NCBI GenBank assembly: GCA_964398215.1
Contig: CAYNNP010000120.1
Span: 1-19,542 of the forward strand
Direction: 5' to 3'
Origin: CAYNNP01 sp964398215
GTDB taxonomy: Bacteria > Planctomycetota > Planctomycetia > Pirellulales > Pirellulaceae
DNA length: 19,542 bases
Shown: piece by piece, positions 8,405 to 17,500 of the stretch
Numbering within the stretch: the first letter of the stretch is position 1
Layout of the letters: the number at the start of each line of letters is the position of its first letter
Notes under the pieces: generated by a model
What the model saw: only the letters and a program-made list of their open reading frames with translations
What the model was told of the DNA's origin: nothing
The model's database searches: none
Position numbers and translations under genes: made by a program

Positions 8405-9424
8405 ATGTCTCATTACAAACCGCTGCGAATATCATCAGCATCTTCGATGCTTGTCATGTCAGCCACGATCTTTTTGATTTCGGCGACGGGACTTAACGCG
8501 CAGGAGAAAAAGGATCCATCATCTGTCCAGGAGACTCAGTTTGCTCCTGGGGTTTTGACGGTGATTCCAGCGGCCGCCGAGGCAGGCGAAACGTTTGATG
8601 GCCCACTTACTCTGAAAAGCTTGCTGGATGCTTATCCAGAAATCGAATGGGACGCTGATCACTTCGTCAACCGAACACCGCATTTTGATCCGCGGACACG
8701 GACGCTGCCGGAGATGGCAAAGCAAGCTATTTTGCGACGTGAAATTTCATGCCTCGAGTTTTCCTTCAAACCGCTTCGCCAGATCTACGTTGACTTGCCT
8801 CGCAAGAACGGCCAGCTTCAGCGAAAGCTCGTTTGGTACATGGTCTATCGAGTTCGCTATCGTGGTGGTGACCTGCGTCCTGCTGTCGATCGACTTGCAG
8901 ACACGCCAGTATTCAAGCGTCTGGAAAAAGTGCGATACCCGTCGCGTCGCTTTTTCCCAATGATCACAATGAGCAACCATGTGACGGGCAAAGAATACTT
9001 GGACAACGTCCTGCCAGCTGCAAAATCGAAGATCAAATGGCGCGAGCAGATCACGGCGCCTTTGTATAACAGTGTCGAAATCACCCGGATTGCTGTACCT
9101 GCAAGCACCGACGAAAATGCTGCAGGCGTCTGGGGGATCGCGACATGGGTCGATGTTGATCCCAAACTGGACTTTGTTTCCATCAGTGTTTCGGGGCTCA
9201 GCAACGCATTTCAGCAGGATGGCGAAGGCAATGACGCGCCCTATCGTCGCAAGGCTCTGAAACTCAATTTCTACCGGCCCGGTGACGCGGCCAACATGAC
9301 GGCGGATACGGTTCGATTCGGAATTCCTGCCTTCGAGAACGCGGAACAGCAAAAGTATGTGTTTGACCAATATGGGCTGAAGGAGCGACTGAACTATCAG
9401 TGGATCTTCCGCCCTCTTCAGTAG
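8405..9424 (+). CDS. exported protein of unknown function
   Basis: 339 residues from the ATG at 8405. An in-frame GTG at 8384 would add seven polar residues; the ATG gives a cleaner signal peptide (hydrophobic core MLVMSATIFLISATG, cleavage near LNA/QE at about residue 32). The mature protein has no haem, metal or hydrolase motif that I can identify. Notable conserved-looking segments are GPLTLKSLLDAYPEIEWD, LEFSFKPLRQIYVDLP, a basic-aromatic strand WYMVYRVRYRGGDLRP, and WGIATWVDVDPKLDFVSISVSG. The C-terminus ends in an aromatic QYGLKERLNYQWIF segment. It is probably periplasmic or surface-associated and cotranscribed with the preceding gene. A strong intrinsic terminator starts 30 bases after its stop codon. 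I cannot assign a function; it is probably a planctomycete-restricted family. Confidence 0.8.
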   Translation: MSHYKPLRISSASSMLVMSATIFLISATGLNAQEKKDPSSVQETQFAPGVLTVIPAAAEAGETFDGPLTLKSLLDAYPEIEWDADHFVNRTPHFDPRTRTLPEMAKQAILRREISCLEFSFKPLRQIYVDLPRKNGQLQRKLVWYMVYRVRYRGGDLRPAVDRLADTPVFKRLEKVRYPSRRFFPMITMSNHVTGKEYLDNVLPAAKSKIKWREQITAPLYNSVEITRIAVPASTDENAAGVWGIATWVDVDPKLDFVSISVSGLSNAFQQDGEGNDAPYRRKALKLNFYRPGDAANMTADTVRFGIPAFENAEQQKYVFDQYGLKERLNYQWIFRPLQ

Positions 9425-9453
9425 GCGATTAAACTCAGATGAACATTTGGATG

Positions 9454-9493
9454 ACGGCTGGCCTCTAATTCGAAGACCAGCCGTTTTTCTTTT
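9454..9493 (+). terminator. intrinsic (rho-independent) terminator
   Basis: ACGGCTGG (9454-9461) pairs perfectly with CCAGCCGT (9477-9484). Inside it TCT (9464-9466) also pairs with AGA (9474-9476) beyond a two-base bulge. The stem is followed at once by a T-rich tail (TTTTTCTTTT). It lies 30 bases after the stop of the exported-protein gene and closes that operon before obg. Confidence 0.9.
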
Positions 9494-9600
9494 GGTTGCG
9501 TGTCATGTAAAAACAATCTGCTGATACTGCCACGCAAGCACTTGACCTCAGAATGCCAGTCCCGGCGTCTGCCACCGCTTCCCAAATACGTTGCGAATTC

Positions 9601-10773
9601 ATGTTTGTTGATCGAGTCAAAGTTGAACTGCGAGCCGGAAAAGGCGGCGATGGCTGTAGCAGCATGCGTCGGGAAAAGTATGTCCCCCGCGGAGGCCCTG
9701 ATGGCGGCGATGGTGGCCACGGCGCCAGTATCATTCTGCAAGCCAAATTGGGGGTCAATAGCTTGTCGTTTTATGCGAATCGACGATTCATTCGGGCCGC
9801 CAACGGTCAGCCAGGACAAGGCGCCTTGCGGCACGGACGCAGCGGCAAAGACGAGACGTACTCCGTTCCACCAGGCACGATCGTGATGGATGCGGAACAC
9901 GGATTTGTGATCAAGGATTTGAAACTTCCCGGCGACACGGTGATTGTTGCTCAAGGTGGCAAGGGTGGTTTTGGAAATGCGCACTTTAAGAGCAGCACGA
10001 ACCGAGCCCCAAGAGAAACGACCTTGGGCGGGCAAGGAGAGGAACGCGGTCTAATCTTGGAACTCAAGTCGATCGCGGATGTCGGCTTGGTGGGAATGCC
10101 CAACGCAGGCAAGAGCACACTTCTAAGCAAAATTTCTAGCGCTCGACCTGAAATCGCGGACTATCCATTTACAACCAAGCACCCGAATCTTGGCATCGTT
10201 GATTTGGACATGGAACGATCGTTCGTTCTTGCAGACATACCCGGGCTGATCGAAGGCGCCAGTGAGGGCATCGGCCTGGGGCACGAATTCCTTCGGCATG
10301 TTGAACGAGCCGGAATGTTGGTTCATCTGGTTGAACCAGACCCCGTTGACGGTACCAACCCAATCGAAAACTACAATGCTATTCGAGCAGAGCTGTCCGA
10401 ATACGACGAAGATCTCGGGCAACGTGACGAGATTGTTGTCGTCAGTAAGTGTGAATCAGAAAATTCATCTGAAGTCCGTGAACAACTCGCTGAAGTATGC
10501 GGCAAGCACGTCTTTGCAATCAGCGCAGTTACAGGTCAAGGCCTAACTGAATTGAAAGACGAAATCATGACGCGCGTGAACAAGCGACGGGCGGCAATGA
10601 TTGCCCAGGGCGAAGACGTTCCGATCTTGAGAGCCAGTGATACCAAGAAGGCGGAAGTCAAGAAGAACAAACGTGTGCCACCGCACTTGGCTGGCCCCAC
10701 CGCTCGGTTGTCCAATGATCTTCAAGCCAAAGACTACGACGATGCCGCTTTCGAAACGGAGGAGCCGTCGTGA
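9601..10773 (+). CDS. obg: Obg family GTPase
   Basis: 390 residues from the ATG at 9601, where the classic Obg start MFVDRVKVELRAGKGGDG begins. An in-frame ATG at 9553 would add 16 non-conserved residues. Residues 1-158 form the glycine-rich Obg fold. The G domain follows, with G1 GMPNAGKS (165-172), G2 YPFTTKHPNLG (188-198), G3 DIPGLIEGASEGIGLG (212-227) and G5 SAV (308-310). The G4 position, normally NKxD, reads SKCE (282-285), an atypical guanine-specificity motif. The C-terminal tail of about 60 residues is basic then acidic. Obg proteins bind GTP slowly and act in 50S ribosome assembly and stress control in the cytoplasm. The usual bacterial neighbours rplU/rpmA are absent; instead the gene overlaps coaX. 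No clear Shine-Dalgarno precedes the start. Confidence 0.96.
   Translation: MFVDRVKVELRAGKGGDGCSSMRREKYVPRGGPDGGDGGHGASIILQAKLGVNSLSFYANRRFIRAANGQPGQGALRHGRSGKDETYSVPPGTIVMDAEHGFVIKDLKLPGDTVIVAQGGKGGFGNAHFKSSTNRAPRETTLGGQGEERGLILELKSIADVGLVGMPNAGKSTLLSKISSARPEIADYPFTTKHPNLGIVDLDMERSFVLADIPGLIEGASEGIGLGHEFLRHVERAGMLVHLVEPDPVDGTNPIENYNAIRAELSEYDEDLGQRDEIVVVSKCESENSSEVREQLAEVCGKHVFAISAVTGQGLTELKDEIMTRVNKRRAAMIAQGEDVPILRASDTKKAEVKKNKRVPPHLAGPTARLSNDLQAKDYDDAAFETEEPS
10758..10764 (+). promoter_or_regulatory. strong ribosome-binding site for coaX
   Basis: GGAGGAG lies five bases upstream of the GTG at 10770, inside the last codons of obg. It is the clearest Shine-Dalgarno in the window and fixes the GTG start, whose GTGA overlaps the obg stop codon. 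Confidence 0.85.
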
Positions 10774-11585
10774 ACGGTGACGGTTGCCTGGTCGCAGTCG
10801 ATGTCGGAAACACAGCGGTTAAGCTTGCGGTTCGACGTGGTGACAAGACCAAGTACACAAAACTTATCTCCGATCTAACGATCAGCATTTCTGGCGACAA
10901 CTGGGTCCAAGACGCCATGGCATGGGTCCGCGACCAAGCTGAATGTCGAGAAACCCATTGGCGCATCGCGAGTGTCCAACGTGATGCCGCCGAGCGACTG
11001 GCAAACGCGATTGGCAATGACAAAAACGTGATGCTGGTTGGCCACCGCGACGTGCCCATGAAAGTCCAGGTTCGATCTCCCGAGCGACTGGGAATCGATC
11101 GACTGCTAAGCGCGTACGAGGCAAACAATCTGTATCACGGTCCACTGATCGTTGCCGACGCAGGCTCCGCTGTCACGGTTGATTACGTTGACGCCCAGGG
11201 AACCTTTTGCGGAGGCGCGATTTTGCCAGGAATCAGCTTGCAGCTCCAATCCTTGGCTCGTGGCACAGACTTGCTGCCCCATGTGCGGCTTGGCGATGAG
11301 TCCACCAAACTGGAAATTCCCGGCAAAGAAACTGTCGAAGCAATACGGCTGGGTGTAATCATGTCGGTGGCAGGCGCGATCGATCGGCTTGTCAGTCTGT
11401 ACCAGAATCAACCCGATTTACCTGCAGAAAGTGCATTACTCGTAGTCACTGGGGGGGATGCCACGACTTTGGCCTCTTATATCCAAGAACCCCACGAAGT
11501 CGAGCCAAACTTGGTATGTCGCGGACTACTGGATTTGACTTCAAATACGGGAGAAACGCCCGATCCCGCCGTGATGCTAGAATAA
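10770..11585 (+). CDS. coaX: type III pantothenate kinase
   Basis: 271 residues, a typical CoaX length. The enzyme phosphorylates pantothenate, the first step of coenzyme A synthesis, in the cytoplasm. Diagnostic motifs are visible: the phosphate-binding DVGNTAVKLA (residues 11-20), the GIDR motif (108-111, usually GADR) within PERLGIDRLLSAYEA, and DAGSAVTVDYV (130-140), where the usual threonine after glycine is serine. The following GGAILPGISLQLQSLARGTDLLP segment (148-170) is characteristic of the family. Translation starts at a GTG whose GTGA overlaps the obg stop, behind a strong ribosome-binding site, so obg and coaX are coupled. CoaX enzymes are usually not inhibited by CoA and need a monovalent cation; this is family knowledge, not seen here. 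Confidence 0.95.
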   Translation: MNGDGCLVAVDVGNTAVKLAVRRGDKTKYTKLISDLTISISGDNWVQDAMAWVRDQAECRETHWRIASVQRDAAERLANAIGNDKNVMLVGHRDVPMKVQVRSPERLGIDRLLSAYEANNLYHGPLIVADAGSAVTVDYVDAQGTFCGGAILPGISLQLQSLARGTDLLPHVRLGDESTKLEIPGKETVEAIRLGVIMSVAGAIDRLVSLYQNQPDLPAESALLVVTGGDATTLASYIQEPHEVEPNLVCRGLLDLTSNTGETPDPAVMLE

Positions 11586-11661
11586 AGCAATGACGGTCGG
11601 TGTGTACCTTTGGCAAACACTGATCGTTCTTAGACTGTCACACACTGTTTAATTCTTGAAC

Positions 11662-13317
11662 ATGTCAGCAAACAAAATCTCCGATCTGTTGCCGATTCCC
11701 GAGGGAGTCAAGAAACCACACGCCTATCAGGTCTTTGGACTTGAAGGTGGTGAGCAAGATCGTGAATTGATCAAAGCAGCAGTCCAGTCGATTACGCAAA
11801 AGCTGGCTGACGCAAAAGAATCCACCGACCCAAAGTTATGGCGTACCGCAGCAAAGACAGTTGATAAGGCCAAGAGCATTCTCAGTGACCCCAAGAAACG
11901 AGCTTCATTGGATGCTCGATTCGGTGTGATCAACTTTGGAGACGAAGAAGCCACGCAGGCAGCCGATCCACTCGCAGCGATGTTACCAAATGCCGACCCG
12001 CTGGCGGCATCATTGCCAAGCAGCGATCCGCTAGCCGCTATGATCCCTAGCGGCAATCCAATGTCCGCGCCAGCGCACCCAGGCAATGCTCCCGTTGGCA
12101 CCGCCCCCATTGCTGCACCCTCCGCGCAGTCGCCGCCAACCGCACAGCCCCCGGCGCCAGCACGCAAACCTGCTCCGGCTCCATCGAAACTCAAGTCTTC
12201 TTCTCCCGTTCGAGTCCGGAAAAAAAAGACCTATCGACGAAACCACTCAACCGCCAAAGCCATGTTGGTACTGTTCGGCGTTGCCATGGTAGTGGTCGTC
12301 GGCGCACTCGGGTACTTCTTGTTCTTTAGCGATGGGCATTTGAGCATCGTCAGCGAAGACGGCAAACTCTCGATCAATACTGAGCGAGACAAAAACAAAG
12401 CAGCGCCAAAACGAACCAACCCTCGGCGTGTCAGTCGACCAAAAAAGAACAAGGGCGATGGAATCCTGAACGCCCCAGCGACATCGGGTATCTCAGAATC
12501 AATCGGAAACGTTGCGTCACCAAAAATGGAACCGGAATTTCCATTCCGGAACCAACCGATGGACTCGGTTCCAGAGATGACAAAACCGGAGATGCAGCCC
12601 GCCGACACTGGCACAACTCCTGCCGAAATGGCGACTCCTGAAACCACGCCTCCCGAAATGGCCACTCCAGAAATGGCGGATACCATTCCATCACCGACAG
12701 ATGCGTCGCCCAACCAAGAGCCTGAAAAGACATTTGCGGTTGAGCCGGCCATGGAAGAAAAAATGGAATTGACGCCGGAGATGATCGCAAAGGCAGATGC
12801 GCAAATCGCAACCGTCGAAAAATTGATCAAGGCATCCGACTGGAAACAGATGAAACCGGCAGCCGAAAAATTGTCCGCGATGCCCCTGAGCGATGAACAA
12901 GAGCCCTACGCAACGGCACTGTACAACCTAGCCGATTTGGCGACCTTTTTCCGTGGCGGCATCGTTAGAGGAATCGCGTCGCGTAATGCGGCAGAGACAT
13001 TTGAAGTCACTGAAGGTGTCGTTGTTGCGGTCGTGGAGACCAAACCTGATGGCATCATCTTGAGAGTCAATGGCCGCAATAAAGTCTACAATATCGCTGA
13101 AATGCCGTTCCGACTGGCCGATCGGCTGGCCGATTTCGCATTGTCACTGAACAAACCCAATGACATCGCAGCTCAGTATTGCTACCGAGTGGTGGCGGAG
13201 AAATCGTCGCCCGAATATCGCGAAGAAGCCTTGGAATGGCTAGACGGACTTGATGGCAATGTAGAAAATGTTGACATGAAACAACTCGCTGAGGCGATCA
13301 AGAAAATCTACAAGTAA
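11662..13317 (+). CDS. J-like domain, single-pass membrane protein with decapeptide repeats
   Basis: 551 residues from the ATG at 11662; an in-frame TTG at 11656 would add two. Residues 18-88 resemble a J domain (AYQVFGL, then helices, then AKSILSDPKKRASLDARF), but the HPD motif needed to stimulate DnaK is missing. Similar HPD-less domains are common in planctomycetes. Residues 101-140 contain four ten-residue units, three close copies of a DPLAAxxPS pattern and one degenerate. A Pro/Ala-rich linker (about 135-175), a basic patch and one transmembrane helix (about 199-222) follow. Residues 305-345 repeat PEMATPE-like units. The C-terminal part (about 375-551) is folded, with a beta-rich FRGGIVRGIAS...VVVAVVETKPDG core and an end rich in helix. 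The basic residues before the helix suggest a cytoplasmic N-terminus. Function unknown; not clearly linked to coaX upstream. Confidence 0.82.
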   Translation: MSANKISDLLPIPEGVKKPHAYQVFGLEGGEQDRELIKAAVQSITQKLADAKESTDPKLWRTAAKTVDKAKSILSDPKKRASLDARFGVINFGDEEATQAADPLAAMLPNADPLAASLPSSDPLAAMIPSGNPMSAPAHPGNAPVGTAPIAAPSAQSPPTAQPPAPARKPAPAPSKLKSSSPVRVRKKKTYRRNHSTAKAMLVLFGVAMVVVVGALGYFLFFSDGHLSIVSEDGKLSINTERDKNKAAPKRTNPRRVSRPKKNKGDGILNAPATSGISESIGNVASPKMEPEFPFRNQPMDSVPEMTKPEMQPADTGTTPAEMATPETTPPEMATPEMADTIPSPTDASPNQEPEKTFAVEPAMEEKMELTPEMIAKADAQIATVEKLIKASDWKQMKPAAEKLSAMPLSDEQEPYATALYNLADLATFFRGGIVRGIASRNAAETFEVTEGVVVAVVETKPDGIILRVNGRNKVYNIAEMPFRLADRLADFALSLNKPNDIAAQYCYRVVAEKSSPEYREEALEWLDGLDGNVENVDMKQLAEAIKKIYK

Positions 13318-13354
13318 TGGATTGCGATCGTTTCGACCAACGAAAGCAAACCCA

Positions 13355-14500
13355 ATGCCGTCAATCGAGCCTGCTATCGAGACGCTGTCCCAATTGATCG
13401 CGTTTCCGTCGGTCAGCAACACCAGCAATAAAGCCGTTTCCGAATATTGCTGTGAACAGTTGGAATCACTTGGGTTTGTCGTTCACCAGTCGTCATACAT
13501 CGACGATTCCAATATCGAAAAAGTGAACGTGGTCGCCAAGCGAATTCCCACCGGATCGGGATCCAACAGTGGCCTTGCCTACTTCTGTCACACTGACGTC
13601 GTGCCCGCCGAAGATTGGACGGGGCCAGGCGGTGATCCGTTTAGCGGGGTACTCACCAACGATCGGATCTACGGCCGAGGAGCTTGCGACATGAAAGGAT
13701 CACTGGTCGCGATGCTGGCTGCTGCTGCGCAAGTCTCCGCGAGTGACCAACAAGGGCCTCTCTGGATTGTTTGCACCGCAGACGAAGAGGTTGGTTTTGA
13801 TGGAGCACGCAAACTGGTGAGTTCATCGCCCGAGTATCGCGAAATTGTTGCCTCACAGCCCAACGTGATCATTGGCGAACCAACATCGCTTGGTGTCGTT
13901 CATGCACACAAAGGCATCACAGGATTCGAGGTGATCAGCCACGGTCGTGCAGCGCACAGCAGCACCACTGACGGCATCAATGCCAACGAAAAGATCGTGC
14001 CGATATTGAATAAGCTTCTGGAAATTGGCGAGCGTACCGTGAGCGACAAACGCTACCAAGATGATCGCTTTGACCCGCCATTCCTATCGTGGAATTTTGG
14101 TGTCAGCGACCGAGCGACCGCCGTCAATATCACACCGGCGAAATCGACAGCGTGGGTGTGTTTTCGAAGCATGCCAAACGTCGACGGCGAAAACCTGATC
14201 AGCGAAGTACGCGAGTTAGCCGATTCCCTGGGGTTGGAATTTCGGCGACGTGCCGGTGGCGGGCACGTCTGGGTTGCCCCAGATTCAGAGTGCGTCCAGC
14301 GGATGTGCAAAATCGCGGGCGGTCGACCCAAGACTGTCTGCTATGGAACAGACGGAGGCGAGTTTTCTGAACTGAAAAACATGGTCGTGCTGGGACCTGG
14401 CGACATCGCTCAAGCACATACGGCCGACGAATGGTTGTCCCTAGAACAACTGTCAAAAGGCATCCAAGTCTTTACCGATGCCATTGGACAATGTTGCTGA
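13355..14500 (+). CDS. M20 family metallohydrolase, acetylornithine deacetylase (ArgE)-like
   Basis: 381 residues from the ATG at 13355. An in-frame TTG at 13322 would add 11 residues; the ATG places the first helix (IETLSQLIAFPSVSN) as in the family. Predicted zinc ligands are His79 (CHTDVVP), the bridging Asp112 (GRGACDMKG), Glu145, Glu175 (IIGEPTSLG) and His355 (AQAHTADEW), with Glu144 of ADEEVG as general base. The insert dimerisation domain (about 183-290) has the usual HKGITGFEV and AAHSSTTDGINANEK segments. The set resembles ArgE/DapE enzymes, which remove an acyl group from an amino acid. The EPTSLGVVHAHKG signature favours acetylornithine deacetylase, but substrate cannot be settled by eye. 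The gene starts 37 bases after the J-like gene and is convergent with the 1208-residue gene. Confidence 0.88.
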   Translation: MPSIEPAIETLSQLIAFPSVSNTSNKAVSEYCCEQLESLGFVVHQSSYIDDSNIEKVNVVAKRIPTGSGSNSGLAYFCHTDVVPAEDWTGPGGDPFSGVLTNDRIYGRGACDMKGSLVAMLAAAAQVSASDQQGPLWIVCTADEEVGFDGARKLVSSSPEYREIVASQPNVIIGEPTSLGVVHAHKGITGFEVISHGRAAHSSTTDGINANEKIVPILNKLLEIGERTVSDKRYQDDRFDPPFLSWNFGVSDRATAVNITPAKSTAWVCFRSMPNVDGENLISEVRELADSLGLEFRRRAGGGHVWVAPDSECVQRMCKIAGGRPKTVCYGTDGGEFSELKNMVVLGPGDIAQAHTADEWLSLEQLSKGIQVFTDAIGQCC

Positions 14501-14501
14501 C

Positions 14502-14519
14502 GGAGATTTTCAAATCCCC
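14502..14519. terminator. weak hairpin between convergent genes
   Basis: GGAGATTT (14502-14509) and AAATCCCC (14512-14519) form an imperfect hairpin in the 27-base gap between the M20 gene and the convergent solenoid gene. On the minus strand the single mismatch becomes a G-U pair. No clear U tract follows on either strand, so a terminator function is only suggested by position. Confidence 0.3.
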
Positions 14520-14527
14520 TGCATTGG

Positions 14528-17500
14528 TTACTTGGCCGCTTCAATCAGCTTTGTTAGATCATTCGATTTTCCAGTTTTGATCTTGGCCATGAGCGAGGAG
14601 TTACGAAGCAAATTACTCGTGATCTGCTTCCTTTGCTGCTCATTCGGTTCATCTTGGACCAATTTTGCAAACTGGTTCGCGAAATCAGGTTCGACAATCG
14701 CATCGCGAAATTTCGATCGTTGGGACAACATTGAAATCAACGACGATCGGTAGTTGTACATCGGCCGGATGCTGGAAACTGCTTGATTAAGTGGTGCCAG
14801 GTCTCGTTTTTCAGTGAACATATCGTGCAAGCTGCTTGAGTTGACCATCGACATATAGACCTGCTCTTGGTCATTGGTTGGCATTCGCTGAATAATGTCA
14901 CCCAGCTTTTTCCATTCGTGATGTTCTAGCACCCATTTGATTGCCTCGCTGGTCATCAGCGATTGCAGGCAATATCGCAATCGATATCGGTTTCCAGCAT
15001 TCATGACTTCAAACAGCTCATCGACGTTCTTGCCATCAGCACGCATTTTCTTGACAACAGCGGCGTTCATCAGCAATTGCCAGATCACTGGCGAGTTGGA
15101 TTTCGCGTTGGAGTTCTGCTTAGCAAATTTGTAGATCTTGCCAAAGTAACCAAGCTTGATAAAGCGAGTCATTGAATTGCTTCCCATCAAACTGGTCATC
15201 TGCGCTTTTGCTTTGGGGTTACCAAGCAATTCATCGATTACCAATTTGGCTTCATCGTCGGTTAGCTGCCGCTCAAGCGTCGATACAGCCAAAAGGTTCT
15301 GTAACGCGCTTGGCCGAATTTGCGGAACGCGAACCAGTAGCAAAGCATCAACAATTTTTCTGGCGTGCCCCAAATTAGAAAGCGAAGAAATCGCCGAATA
15401 TTGAGTGGCAAGTTCACTAATGAATTCCGGTGACGCTTCGCCCGGTTCCAACATTTTCAGCAACTGCGCCATCATCGGCGAATCCAAAGCTGGTTTCCGG
15501 AGCAGAGAATTGCCGAGCATGTAGACGCACAACCGCGCCGCTTGCTCTGGTTCCGATTTGTCACCAAGCTCCAGCAGGTGCTTTCCGATCAATTCTTTGT
15601 TCTCGTTCTTCACAATGCTACTGTTGCACAGCACGCATGCCGCCAAAGTAATTTTCAAGTTTGCATTTCTAAGAGCGCCAACTTGCTTGGCAAACACATC
15701 CAAATTTCCTTCTTGGGTAATCCAGTCACGAAGATCGCTTGAGTGTCCAGCTTGGAACAACGTGCTCTTCTGGTGCTGCTCGGACAGCCCCAAACACAGC
15801 GACTCAAGGAACGAGAGTTGATCTTCTTTGATTAAATCGGTAATCAGAGTGCGGGTGATCGTACTGGTCAGAACCCGTTGCAGATGAGTTGGTGTAGCCC
15901 TTTGGACCAGGCGAGTGAATCCGTCATCACGCTTATTGACTTCGATAACCTGCTTACGAAACCACTTCAATGTCAGCAGTTTTTGTGCAAGTCTCTGCTC
16001 GTAATAACTGGATTTAGGTTTGGTCGCGATTTCCCAAAACGCCAACGCAATTCGAGGCTCTTTTTTCAAGTCCTTTTCTTCAAGTTGTTCTGCCAACTTG
16101 AGCGCCGTCCGAGATTGTTCACTGGAGGATTGTTTCGCCAGTTTGGCCAGCAACGCGCCCACATTGCCTTCTTTGATAATGATTTCCAGGTAGGCAGGCC
16201 GCACGATCAGTTTCTGGTGCAGCGACTGAGCGTAGCGTTTATCACACGAGGCAATCGCTTCATTCAATATCTGAAGCCGCCCCGAATCGATAATGGCCTT
16301 CACGGCAGCATCGCTATTTAGCAAGTTCGACAGGATCAACTGCTTGTCGTTGGCAGTCTGGCCTTCTTTCGCAAAGACCATCAAATCATCAAAACGCTTT
16401 TCCTTAATCAGAAAGTTAACCACATCAGGCTTGCCCAAGAGGCGTCCAAGTAGTTGGGCGCGTTGATAACTCAGGCGTTTGCCTGGAAAAAGCTTGACGA
16501 TTCGATCGTACTTCTTGTCCTCGTTGATTAGTTTCGGCAGTAGAGTTCGATTGTCGATCACGCCAGTCAAATGCGTATACCGCGTAGACTCATCTTCATC
16601 AGCCAAGAAATCGAGCAACTTCTGGCGTTCTTTAGGGTCGGTCAATGCACCTGCGACGTTGTCATTGCGGTACAAATTTGACGCGTACTTTCGCCACACT
16701 TGGGGAGAGGACCGCCGCAAGCACTGCATGAAGTCCAGTATGCGTTTTTGTTTCTTCAGTTGTTTCGCCAGCTCCGGATACCGTGTTGGTGCTTGGGCCA
16801 AAACCGCTGCAGTTGTCTCTCCCAATTCGTTGCCAATGTCAAGCAACTGATCCACCGTGGTGGAATTGAATCGATCCTTGAAAAGATCAGGCAACCCATA
16901 GGTCAGCAACAACGGATGAAGCTGCCAAGCGGCTCTTTCGGTTGTCAACTCATCCCATATTCGGGACACAAATTTCTGATCAATTAAACCGCGTTCGGCC
17001 GATCCTATTTGCGCCCAGCCTTCCATGATGCCGCTAAACAAAAGCCGTCGTTCTTTGTCGGTGTATTCCTTGTCCAGAATTTTAGCCGCGCGATCTTGAT
17101 GGTCCTTGTACCAGAACGGCATCGCGACCAAACGTCCCACTAGCGTATGACGAGACTCAACATCGGCCACTTCCAAATACATTTGTTGAAGATCTTTTGC
17201 TTCGACTTGGTCGAACAGGAATTTATGAAGATCTTTCTTGGTCGTTAACTGCATCAGCATCATTTCTCGTGCATCCAATGACACACGATCGATCAGCCGA
17301 ATAAGCCCTTTGTCTTTGGAAAAATTCGCCTTGATCGTTGTACTGGAAACGATTTGCCGCAAGTACGTGCCGCGGCGATTCTTCTCTTGGCTCGAAGCGA
17401 TTGCGTCGATCCATATATGCAAGCGTTCCTTCTTTACCAAAAGCGAGATGATTGCTGTGTTGGAATAAACGCGGCCTATCAAACGACGACGTACCAGCGA

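Noticed and set aside
9418..10035. 205-codon open frame on the minus strand across the start of obg
   Set aside because: Antisense to the unmistakable N-terminal domain of Obg and crosses a strong terminator; no protein features.
12231..12830. 199-codon open frame on the minus strand
   Set aside because: Antisense to the J-like membrane protein. Its Ser/Gly/Val-rich repeats are the complement of that protein's Pro/Glu/Met/Thr repeats.
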